Shown here: positions 22,031-32,208 of the stretch, piece by piece
How the letters are laid out: each line of letters starts with the position of its first letter
Numbering within the stretch: the stretch's first letter is position 1
DNA from: Syncephalastrum monosporum B8922
Lineage: Eukaryota > Mucoromycota > Mucoromycetes > Mucorales > Syncephalastraceae
Length of the DNA: 64,000 nt
Direction: 5' to 3'
Assembly: GCA_000697355.1 (NCBI GenBank)
Contig: JNEN01001230.1
Span: forward strand, 1-64,000
Made by a program: the position numbers and the translations under genes
The notes under the pieces: generated by a model
The model's database searches: none
What the model was told of the DNA's origin: nothing
Seen by the model: the letters and a program-made list of their open reading frames with translations, nothing else

Positions 22031-23664
22031 CTAGATGGAAATGGTCTTGAAAACGTTGAATCCAGAATTGCTGGTGCTGAGAACGCAGCCGGGAATCTGC
22101 TTGTGCCAGTGAAGTTCCTTAATCTCGTTCTGGCCCTGATGGACAAACAAAAGCTGCGGCGGCACTTGGACGCCCTCGTTCGTGACACGACCCTCTTCTT
22201 CCGTATCAGGTTCGACCGACAGATCCCACATGGTCAACTGGTCATCCGCACCGGACACAGCCAGCACAGACTCTTCGGTGGGATGCCACTCAATCGACGT
22301 TATGGGCGCGTTATGCCATTTGAACGTGGCCACCGGCGTCGGCGCGTTGCTCTTGAACTGTCGGAGATCCCACACGCTAAAGACACCGTCGTCATGGCCA
22401 CTTGCCAAGAGATAGCTGGCTTTGGTGTTCCAGGTGATGACGTTTATATCCGAGTTGCTGGCGTGGACACTGACAGCCGAGCGCTTTTTGTTCCGCGTAT
22501 CCCAAATCTTGACTGTCTGGTCCGAGGAGCACGATGCAAAGACGTTGTTCTCAGTCGGGGACCACTGCAAGTCTTCGACGGACGACTTGTGCTCCCGGAA
22601 AGGAAGGTTATCCGTTGTGCAGCCATTGGGTGTCACACGCGTATGGTAGATCAGGCCCGCATTGTCACCCGTCAACAGTCTGAACTGTATGTCAGATACG
22701 CCCTTCTCCATTTTCCTCTAATATTCTTACCTGCCAGCATCCAGACGCGACCAGTCCAGGGCGTAGCCTTCCTCACGACCATGGTTATGGATTGTTGCCC
22801 AAGGCTTGGTGTTGTTCTTGGGCAGAACCGTGCCGGGTACGTCAAGACTCGTGACGTACGGTGTCAGATCATGAATGTGAACTTTGCCGGTCTCGGACCA
22901 GGTAGCAGCCAGCTTCTTGTCTTGCTGCTGCGGCATGACGCGCACACGGTTAACACAGCCATTATGAGGAATCGACCGGTATTCGAGAACTGGGTCCTCG
23001 TCCAACGCGTCTGCGTCTTCCTCATCGTCCGAATCAAACTGCTGGGTTTTGTGCAGGTTCGACAGTTTCATAACTAAGACTTCGTTGGTGCGCACGCCAG
23101 GCACGGACGTACCAGCAGCGACGTAGGCCGTGGCAGGGTACTACGCAGGGACTTAGTATGCACACATTGAGACGACGGCTATCCTTACGTTCTTGCGCTC
23201 TTCACCGAGGTTATCCTGAAGCACATCAAAACTAAGGAAGGGCGCACGCACATCCAAGTTATGCAGCATAACATAGACCGACTGATCTGCTTCCAGTTGC
23301 TCACCCTCCTCAAGGGGTTGCCCCGGTAAGTACAGCTTGAGATCCTCCTCCTTGTCGTCCTCGTCTTCCTCCATCTTCTCGTCCACGTCCATGCCTGAAA
23401 CCGATCAATATGAATACCATACATAACTTATACCGCACTCTAATACCACATACCATTCTCATCCTCCTCGTTGGCGTCTTGTCCCTCACCGGCCTCGTCA
23501 CCCGAGTCTTCCTCGAAATCGTCCTCCCAGGCGTCTTCGAAATCGCCCATGTCGTTGTTTTGATCCTTGATCGGGCGCTGACGACCATTCTCGCGGTCAT
23601 TGTAGGCGACGGCCTTGGAGCCGTCGTTCATTTCAATATCGTCGTCAGCCGATCGCTTGGACAT
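22031..23664 (-). CDS. RRB1: Rrb1/GRWD1, WD40 ribosome-assembly chaperone
   Basis: Glutamate-rich WD-repeat protein that in yeast binds ribosomal protein L3 and is essential for 60S assembly. Five exons (junctions near 23455, 23394, 23190-23140 and 22740-22685). The acidic N-terminus has GDFEDAWEDDFEEDSGDEAG and MDVDEKMEEDEDDKEED, followed by the family block LYLPGQPLEEGEQLEADQ. It is followed by RAPFLSFDVLQD and the NEVLVMKLSNLHKTQ region. WD repeats are clear in the last exon: DLQWSPTENNVFASCSSDQTVKIWD, VITWNTKASYLLASGHDDG, and SIEWHPTEESVLAVSGADDQLTMWDLSVE. The end reads ELHWHKQIPG and GFNVFKTISI, exactly the GRWD1-type C-terminus. Length about 480 residues. Confidence 0.94.
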
Positions 23665-24530
23665 TATATTATAGAGGTATATACAGGGTACAGGGAAAAG
23701 AAAAAGCCTAAAAAATTGAAGCAGGATTTTTTTTCAAAAAAAATTTTGCACGAACTTAATCAGGCTATGCTTGTTTGTTTCAGTCTACGAAAAGAATATG
23801 AAGACAACGTTTGCTATAGAGACCCATCTGCTACGATATTCAAAGTCCCAAAGTGAGCCAACACACATTTAATATCATAGCGGTATACAGCTTCAGATGT
23901 GAAGTGAGGCAAAAACCACATACGGTATCAAAAGATTGTTTATACCACTCAGGCACGTACAGCCTTCGTATTCACTCCAATTACTATGCGTAGCTTTAGT
24001 AACTTTAACCGCTCACTTGTATGCGGATATAGCATAGTACACTAAGTTTGTCTTTTAGAGATACTGAAACACTGTTGTCACCTAATAGTTAGAACATGTC
24101 AGAACCGGTACGCTACATCGCAAGTGCTGGAGTGCTACTCACGGAATGTATTTAATGCAGCATGTTAAAAGAAGCCGCGAATACGGACGAAAGAGATACG
24201 GATAAGCATAAAGAAAAGGTGGTAAAGCTGACAAATCTCCTTTGGCGCTGAACAATGAAAGTAAAAGCATATGAAAAAGAGATTAAGGCAAATAATGACT
24301 TTTAGGGGCCCATTTGCTCACCGACCAAGGCAAGAGCAAAACTGATCTTTACTTGACTCTTCCTTCCGTTTCAGTTCCTTGCTGAGGTAGCTGGGATAAT
24401 TATCTTCATTCAGCGTGTAGCACAACGAACTCATCTGTATATGTCACTATATTCGTAAGCATATACACACACAACTGATTTAATTATCGGCTCGTAGTCC
24501 ACGAACAGAGTGGCTTTGTTTCTTTGACAG
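23665..24530. other. Intergenic between divergent RRB1 and PAP2 genes
   Basis: About 870 bases, AT-rich. It contains the RRB1 promoter and probably the 5' region of the PAP2 phosphatase. I looked for an extra N-terminal exon of the phosphatase here and found none I can defend. Confidence 0.5.
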
Positions 24531-25172
24531 ATGGTCATGACAACGCACCAGGTGTTGCTCGTCCTTGCACAGGTTTGTTTCAGTGTAGAGTGTAAGACTC
24601 TGCATCGCATAGTTACGCTCCTTGACATATCAACCTAGAACATGTGCGCTCGTCATGTAATGTAGGCCCACGCCATTGTGACGATTCTCACCTTTATTGG
24701 TATTGCCTATTCGCGAACTATCCATGCCTTCTACTTTGGTGCAGGCTCCATCCTCTCTGCAATCACAGCCAAGGTGTTGAAACGGGTCTTGAGGCAGCCG
24801 CGACCTGTTCCTGTCAAACAAATTCCGGCAATCCGGATCAAACAAAGTTACGGCATGCCTTCGTCGCATTCGCTCGTCATGGCCTACTTCGCAGCTTATC
24901 TGACCAGAGCCTGGCTTAGCTCAGGTGGCCTCGTTCTGTTTTGGCTTGCACTCGTCACAGACGCTGCAGCATTCGCCGTCATGTGGTCGCGGATACGCCT
25001 CGGTCATCATTCTCTAGCTCAAGTCGTTGTCGGCTTCGCCATCGGCACGTTGCTCGCCCTTACGTGGCATCGCCTTTGGGCGGCCAAAGGTCCACTTTGG
25101 CGATCGGCGCTTCTCCAGGACGGTACGACGGAGGATGACGTGTTACATCTATTTATTGGCATGTTCAAATAA
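24531..25172 (+). CDS. CAX4: PAP2-family phosphatase, dolichyldiphosphatase-like
   Basis: Likely hydrolyses dolichyl pyrophosphate on the ER lumenal side, recycling the N-glycosylation carrier. Exons 24531-24572 and 24666-25172 total 549 bases, giving 182 residues. The three acid-phosphatase motifs are present: KRVLRQPRP (K-x6-RP), YGMPSSHS (PSxH) and SRIRLGHHSLAQ (SR-x5-H). The last motif ends in Gln rather than Asp, as in the DOLPP1/Cax4 subgroup (H-x3-Q). At least three hydrophobic helices are seen. DOLPP1 proteins are usually about 240 residues, so the N-terminus is short by 40-60. Either this is a compact form or an upstream exon is missing from my model. The second exon follows a standard GT...AG intron. 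Confidence 0.75.
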
Positions 25173-25248
25173 TAGTAGAGAGATGATACATTATATGTAT
25201 AATATAGAGAAAATAAAGTAAAATACATCATGCTACGTGTAGTGTAGC

Positions 25249-26940
25249 TTAGGCAAGGAGGAATACAGAAGCCAAAAGGGCTGATACAGCCACAGCAGCG
25301 CCCGACATCATCTGAGTAGAAGCATCGCTCATGGCAAACTTGTCGCCACTGTAGCTAACAGCAGCGTTGGGCCGGGGCTTGGTCTCGTCCCAAGAGCAGT
25401 TCTTGGCCGAGGTGTAGTAGATCGACTCGTCCTTAGCCACATTACGGAGCCACTTGCGCTTGAAATCAGAGGAAGGAGCTGAAGGGTTGACCGCGTTCAC
25501 TACATCCTCCAACAGCGCGTCACCCATCACAATGGCAGCAGCGAACCAGTCATAGCCGCCCGAAGGTGTCAGAATACCGTCCTCACGGTAGATGGCCTCG
25601 TTTTTGACGAACTTGTATGAATCCTTCTTGTCATCGCTGATCTGGTAATTGCCGAGTACATCCGAAAGTGTCGTGGCCACGTAGGTCTCGTCAATCATGA
25701 TATCCACGTCCGTCATGGCCTGCAAGAAGTCGGACGCGCTGGTGTAAGACAGTGTTGAACCATTGTACAAACGACCACCTGAGTTGTATGCGAATGATCA
25801 AGGGAACATTAGAGAGGACGACATAGGTATTAAGGTTTTTCATTTGTACCTGCATCCTGGGTCAGCTGAGCCTTGTAAGCAGCCGTACTCACGGTCCAGC
25901 TAGCTGTGTTGTTGTTGTACTGATCAGGGGCATTGTAGGTCGTCCAGGCCACCAAAGGCTTCTGGTCGTCGCTGTAGCCGCTGGCCGCTTCCTTCAAGTT
26001 ATTGTAGTTGTTTGTCATGTTCTGAACCACCTGGTTGGCAAGGCCCTCCAGGTTGTAGAATGCAGCATAGTACCAGATCCAAGCCGAGCGCTTTTACGGG
26101 AGAAAGAAGGAAGGGCCTTTAAGTGTTATTACCGTATCCTTTAGCGCAATCTGTAGTACTTACACCGAGGACATCGGTCTCGTACACCTCGGCCGTGGAA
26201 ACGGTAGTGTTATCAGTAGCACCGGTGTAATCGTATGGATCAGCACCAAAAAGGACCTGAACTTGAGCCATCTGTTGGGTGGCCAGGGTCTGGTTGGAGG
26301 ATGACATCTGGACCACGCTGCTGTTGTCCTGAAGGTACTTCTGGAAACAGCTCGATGAGACACTCGAGGCATCGGCCACAAGGCTGATCGTTTCCGCGAC
26401 ACCCAACATCTATGGTTACACAAAGGAAAAAAGAAACCGCCATTCGTCAGCACACAACAAAAAAGGACTTCTTTTCCACCCCATTCGACCCCTTCATTTT
26501 GGCACAGTGGTATATTACCTCAAGATAAGGGACGACAGTCGTCTCCAGTGCGGCGGCATTGGTCACTGGGACTTGATAAACTTCGACATCGGCAGCAAGA
26601 CCAGCCGGAGTGGTAGTACCGCACTGCACCAGGCAGTAGGTTTTGTTGTTACGGTGGTCCGACACCAGTTTGTAGTTGTTGTGGTACTCAATGTTGAAGA
26701 AGGACGCATCATCCTCATCTAATCCGGGTATGGAGCCATTGAGCATGATAGCGACGAGAAAACGAAAGAACATCCATTCTTACTTGTGGCTAACTTTTCG
26801 GGAAAGTAGTCTGTGTTGGCGTCATAGGTCTGTGCGCAACCACTGACAATGTTTGTTGTTTGTTGAGCAGCGGCCTGGGCACCAAGAAAAGCCAAACAAA
26901 GCGCAGCCGACGCCGTCAAACGCTGGAAGCGACGAGCCAT
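25249..26940 (-). CDS. GPI-anchored periplasmic-binding-protein-like surface protein
   Basis: Five to six exons; about 460-480 residues. The N-terminus (MARRF...ALCLAFLGAQAAA) is a clear signal peptide. The body reads NIVSGCAQTYDANTDYFPEK, then SFFNIEYHNNYKLVSDHRN, TYCLVQCGTTTP, VYQVPVTNAAALETTVVPYLEMLG and AETISLV. This resembles class III substrate-binding proteins (TroA/BtuF superfamily), in which metal, haem or Fe-siderophore ligands are bound between two lobes. The C-terminus has small residues (DASTQMMSGA) followed by a hydrophobic tail (VAVSALLASVFLLA) with no charged end, a typical GPI-attachment signal. Many NxT/S sequons occur (NNNTASW, NNTAS, DNTT). A binding-protein domain at a fungal surface suggests nutrient or iron capture, but the ligand is not readable. 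The start at 26940 gives the signal peptide. Confidence 0.75.
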
Positions 26941-27385
26941 GATAGTTGAGAAAGAAAGCAAGGAAGAAGGACCAGCTACGCGCTCCGACACTTTTTATTT
27001 CCACCTGCTGGGTTTCCAGGCTGTGTGTGTGTGCGTGTGCGCGGGCACCTTGCAAGAAATGCGCGGAGAAAAAAGAAAAGGCAGTGGCTTGGAGCCCAGT
27101 AACACCAATGCAACCAGGAACCAGTAACCACTGATGCAAGTGTAACCCTGAGCTTTTTCCTTTGTTTTGGTCATCAGTATAAAAGTGTTTGCCAGCAGCA
27201 TGAATTACATCGCTTCGACCGCCATATTTCCAAACTAATGCGCTGTCTATTCCATTTATATCCCTCGACTGAAAATTCAGTCGCTGATGGAAGCTGTGCG
27301 CTTCATTTCTCTTTTCCCATAGAACTGGCTGTCAATATGTTATTGATGAGATGCATGCAAAATGGATGAGCGTTGTGTTTTGTAT
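26941..27385. other. Intergenic, upstream of GPI protein gene
   Basis: About 445 bases between two minus-strand genes, with a (GT)n-like tract (27022-27045). It should contain the promoter of the binding-protein-like gene. No coding support. Confidence 0.5.
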
Positions 27386-29342
27386 CTATGAAAGGAAATG
27401 GTTTACGAGTTCGGACCGCGTCATAGATTGATCGGCCCAGACTCGCTGTTCAGGGCCATCATCGTTTTCCACAATTGCCATGGCGAGGGTTGTACCATCA
27501 TGCGAAGGGCTCGGTATTATCTATTAAAATGCGTAGATTGCGGAAGCCAAAGGTAAAAAGATAAGAGGCATGTCATAACTTCCTAAAGATGCTTCATTTT
27601 ACCTTGCATCTGGCTGCCTTTCCAATATCACGAATACTGGACTTGGTGAGGACTGACATGCAAGAAGGCGAAAACCATACGTTCTTCCCTTCCAGAATGT
27701 TATGCTCTAATGGTTCGTGGAGGATGTAGTCGTTATAGTCTAACAAATCATGTGTGAGCAAAAGTATAGTTTAAATCGTCCCTTCCTACCCAGCAGCCGC
27801 TGAGCCGCCATGCTTTCTTGGATCCAGGTATGATTTACCACCGGCTTCTTGCTCGCCACTGTCAGCAATAGTTTTACTTTTCGAGTCTGCTCTCGGGCAA
27901 CTGCAAAGTTACACTCCTTCCATGAGTAGACGACACGGCAACCTAGCTGTCGCAAAAAGTTCGTATACTGCGTTGTGTTATTAGAGAACCTATGAGGGAT
28001 ATTGATCTCCACCCACTCTTTGTTCCGTTGCTGGCTCCAAATCACTGAACAAGATTGAATATGGACCCATGGTATTTCTTCTGAAAAAGCGAGTGAGTCG
28101 ATTGTTACAGGATAGATTCGCTTGACTTCTGTACCTTGTGCGACTTTCTCTGCGGAAAGTGTATCTTTCAGCAGGCACCAGTTCGCGAGCTGGAGTTGTA
28201 GTACCAACGGGTATCGTTGGTTGTTGGATATGTGCCCCGGGCGCGGTAGAGCTTTCGCTAATAGTTGTTTCTTCGATGGTGGTCACAGCTTCTTGTTCTT
28301 CTCCCACTTCGTCCATGAACATCAAATCTTGGTGAGGCACGGAGCTCTCGATGACATCATAAGATGTATCTGGCCGCAGAGGGGTAGAGGACAGACCCAT
28401 GTTATGCGCAATCTCTCGCTCGTAGTCGTCAAAGGATGGAATGGAAGCATGTTCTGCGGCAGATCCTATGGTGGATCCTGCGCTGAGAGTGGAATGATCT
28501 TCATGCTGGAAGCTATGGCTTTTGTGGATGGTTCCCCATTCATGAATGGGTTTTTTCTCACCCGACAATTGCTTGGATGGACTGGAATTGATACGGTGGG
28601 TGGTCTGGAGATAGACACGTTCTGCCGGAGCCAGGCAACGTGCCAGATGTGCCCTATCATGGTAATCTTGGATCGGATATTCTGAGACATAGTCGCGCAT
28701 GTCGCTGTAGGATCGACGGCAGTTGGGCCCGTCGATATCCATGGCATCGTTAAAGGTGCTGACGCCTCTATGGGAGTTTTTCGACGAAAGAGCCGAGTGA
28801 TCCCGAAAGAGCAATCGCCTTTCCCTGTTGGGTGCTCTTGACGAGGCTTCGTGCCGCTCGTGGTTCAGGAGATACTTTGTTTGTGAATGCTCCACCAAGT
28901 TGGACCCAGAAGACGACGAGGCGTTGGATTGCACAGTATTTTGGGTATATGAATGCTCAGCGGACGAGGAGCTGTTGTCGTGTCCGCTGCTTGACAGCTG
29001 GGATCGGGTTGCTCCTGATGAGAGCGTCCCTTCCACCGAGGCATTCAAGGTCGAATTGGTATGTGTGCTGTATGAGAGTGTGCTGCTTCCTTGTGTTGGT
29101 GTTGAGTGACTTTGCGATCGGTCATGCTCCTGTTGCTCTTGCTCTTGGAGCTGTTGTCGACGTTCCTGTTGTCCATTATCAATCGGATCAAGGCTAGCTT
29201 GCTGCGGATTCTGCGCAGAGACGTGGGACGGGTCGGCTTCGTCCTCACTCGAGGACACCTCTACTTCGTAAGGTACAGTGGCATCGAGCTCCTCGTCAGG
29301 CCGAGGATTAGCGCGACGATCGATGTCGTCGCCGTGTGCCAT
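27386..29342 (-). CDS. Tandem-BRCT protein with SQ/TQ-rich N-terminus
   Basis: A long first exon from 29342 encodes a disordered acidic/Ser/Gln-rich region of about 400 residues. It has several ATM/ATR-type sites (DRSQ, PTQ, TRSQ, YTQ, EHSQ) and EVSSSEDE. Downstream exons encode FLRQLGCRVVYSW, TRKVKLLLTVASKKPVVNHTWIQES and QRLLDYNDYILHEPLEHN, then ILEGKNVWFSP and VNHFLS. These match a first BRCT repeat and the linker plus second repeat of the MDC1/PTIP/53BP1 type (RRTxKxLxAL..GxPIV...WL..S; YxLHDxEAE; LLEGY.FYxTP). Introns near 27776-27736 and 27580-27505 join cleanly. The joint between the first exon and BRCT1 (about 28300-27995) is unresolved: two alternative frames remain open. Likely a DNA-damage mediator reading phosphorylated partners; this is inference from architecture. 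Confidence 0.7.
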
Positions 29343-30861
29343 TACTGTCGATCTTGTTTAAATAAGCACCAGCAATGTTTAAGACCAACAACAGAGAAAA
29401 ATAGGCGTGTCACTCGTGTGCCACATTTTTCTCACTTTTCGCCGAGATCCTCCAATTATGCGCTTTCCATTTTTTATTGACTACTTGACATACGGCACTG
29501 TACATGGCTTGGACACCTTGACCGCTATCAAACAATATTGAGCGCAACCTACTTGATGCTCGGTTCCGCAACGGTAAGTCGAGCTACATATCGGATCATA
29601 GGGTAGCTGCATCGTTTTGTCCCTATGTCACATAAAGTAAACGAATTCGAAATAAGCAAGGCCATGCTGTTGTATTCTGGACATGTACATTGCAGAAGAC
29701 ATGCAGAAACATTGACTTTATCTTACTGCAGTTGTTTGGTATTGTACTGTATTATGGTGCTGCAGGAGAAATGAAAAATAGGGACCCCGCCTACATGTTC
29801 AGATGCTCATTATTGCTTCACCGCCCACTGCAAATCATTTTCTTAGAGTTCTTTTTCTGTATGTACAGCATCCTTTCCAAATTGTGAAAAACGCACGAGT
29901 GTTACAGAAAGCGGGGCAAAAGATAAAGTAGTCACCTGTACCAAAGGTCCCAGACAAAGACGCATACATGATCTGTAATGTATAATGTATAATGTATAAT
30001 GTATAATGTATGTAGTGTAATGTTAGATGAAACAAGCGCGAATGCTCATAGAACATGCATGCGCGTGCACATGCCACCGAAGATAGCATTAGCCATAACG
30101 CCTCATCATAACCGTACTTTTCCTTCTCTGACGGTGTGAAGTAACGGATTTGACTAGCTTGTTTCCCGGTGCCAAGAAGGCATCACTCTTACACAGTCAT
30201 CATGCATGGACAATAGAAGGAAAAGGAAGAGGGAGAGAGGTAGTGGCCAAGAGCCAAGTCAAAAGCAGTTGATCAACTCGTAACCATACTCAGCTTGTCA
30301 CTCTTGGCGCACAACAGGTCCCGGTCTGGTGTCGCACATATCAACATGCATCAAAATGTCACTTTCATTCTCCTTTGCACATCTCAGCCCATTCCAGTGT
30401 TTCACCCAAGCGATAAAAGAAAAAAAGGAAAAACGTGCAGTGTAGTGAGAGAGAGACGATAGAAGTGAGCACAAGAAAAGACCAGAAATAGAGGGGGATG
30501 ATGAAATGGTGGCACAAGTAAAAGCGCAGAGTGAAAAAAAATAAAATAAGAAAAGTCAGGCCCAAAGAGGAATCTGACCCTTCACTTGCGGGTGCACCCG
30601 ATCGGCGCGAGCTCGCGCCGTCCATTTCCAGTTGGAGACATGTGCCCTCAAGGCGCTGATGCTGGCTGGCTGACTGGCTGGGCTGACTGGGTTGGCTGCA
30701 GCCTGCACATACACCGTCGTTTTGCCTTCTTCCATCTCTTTTTCCCTTCTTTTTTTTAGTCCCCCTTCCTCGTTTACTTTCCACTTTTCCCCTTTTCTTC
30801 ATCTCTTCCTTCCTGTTCTTCGAACGCTGGACGCTCTGTTGTCCCCCATCGTTTTATCTCA
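29343..30861. other. 1.5-kb intergenic region with repeats and palindrome
   Basis: No coding frame supported. It holds an ATGTATA-type tandem repeat (29974-30012), a perfect GC-rich 18-base palindrome (30603-30620), a CTGGCTGACTGG-type repeat (30661-30700) and a long pyrimidine-rich leader before the next start. It divides two divergent genes, so both promoters are here. Confidence 0.55.
29974..30012. repeat. 7-base tandem repeat (ATGTATA)n
   Basis: About five head-to-tail copies of a 7-base unit, the first and last degenerate, in the intergenic region upstream of the BRCT gene. Confidence 0.85.
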
Positions 30862-31975
30862 ATGCCCAGCGCTGCTGCTTTGTCGGCCCTTTCGCTCAAA
30901 AGGAACCGGTCGGCTAGCACCACCACTACACAGCCCTCGCGGCCGACTGCCCCCGCGACCGAAAGCGGGACAGGCGAACCTCAGACCAAGCTGTCGAAGC
31001 TGAACGCAATCTTCACAAAGATAGCCCGCCCCTTTAGTCAGCTCGCTTCGCCACCTCCGTCCTCGCCCTCGTCGTCGTCGTCGCAGACCCATACCCAGTT
31101 TTCCTCTTCGCGCCGCATTTATCACCACCACCCTCACCGCCGGAATCCCCAGACTCAACAAGGAAACCGATGGCGATGGTCTCACCATTTCGAGCGACGT
31201 CCCAGCTTCTTCAGCTTCCGAAGCCAGGTCACGGACGACGACAACGACGAGCTCCACGACACAGAATTCGAGCATAACCACTACAAAAAACACCTTCATT
31301 TAAACAACGACAACCACTTTGATAACGCCCTCACCGCCCCTGCTTCTCCACCCCCGCCCATTCTGTGCACCACCCACGACGAGGAAACCGCGCCATGGAC
31401 ACAGCTAAAGCAGCGCGCGCCTTATCAAGGCATCCTTATCAAAAATGAGAGCCACAAATCCCCCTCCTCAGCCTCGAACCTTTCGGTCCACACCCCTAGG
31501 CGCCATCTCAGGCATTCGTCGCACGTGTCGTCTTCCAATATCACGGTCAACTCCGAGGACCTCACTGCAAAGGAGTTTGCTGACATTGCGGGCATCCGCA
31601 TCCTGCCTGAAAACAACGACACCGAGGACGAATGGATGCACACTGTCTCCACCCGCTCTACCCACCACCCGCATACCCTTTCCCACCTGTCGCATGATCA
31701 ACCCAGCCACGCGCACCATCCACTGCCCGACTTACGTCCCAGCGCTTCCATCATTAGCTACTCCTCCCTCCACAGCCAGGACGCCTACTCCACCTACAGC
31801 TCCACCTGTCGAAAGCAAGGCCCGCAAATCTGGGACCAGGAGTTCTGGTGTCGGCCCGAGTCATCCGTCCGCCCAGGTACCGACCCTGTCCTCCGACATG
31901 AGCCAGCCACGAGACGTCCTCTTCAATCCAAATCCAATGATCGCCTGCGTCAGGATAATTCATCTGTACATATGC

Positions 31976-32009
<34 letters not shown>

Positions 32010-32208
32010 GGATGTGAATAGCTGCTGTCGCCCGCGTAGTTGTGTTATCAAGCGTGGCCGTTTCGAGATCCACCTGGAAAAGGGCACTACCGACCAACAA
32101 GACGTACCTACGGATGCCCCTGCTGATCTAGAATCATCTATACCTACCATCGTTACAACTGACACGGATGCCTCTTCACCAAGTATAAGTGATCATGCTC
32201 CCTTGTAA
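30862..32208 (+). CDS. Disordered poly-Q/His-rich protein of unknown function
   Basis: A single uninterrupted frame of 448 residues, unusual here because most neighbours have introns. Composition is Ser/Thr/Pro/His-rich throughout, with a poly-Ser run near residue 70, His clusters and a glutamine tract (12 Q) near residue 371. More ordered islands are SKLNAIFTKIARPFSQL (residues about 45-60), LTAKEFADIAGIRILPE, IWDQEFWC and CVIKRGRFEIHLEKG near the C-terminus. These short islands in a disordered chain look like docking motifs of a scaffold or signalling protein. No catalytic domain or membrane segment. The pyrimidine-rich leader before ATG 30862 and consistent codon use support a real gene. 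I do not recognise the family. Confidence 0.65.
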
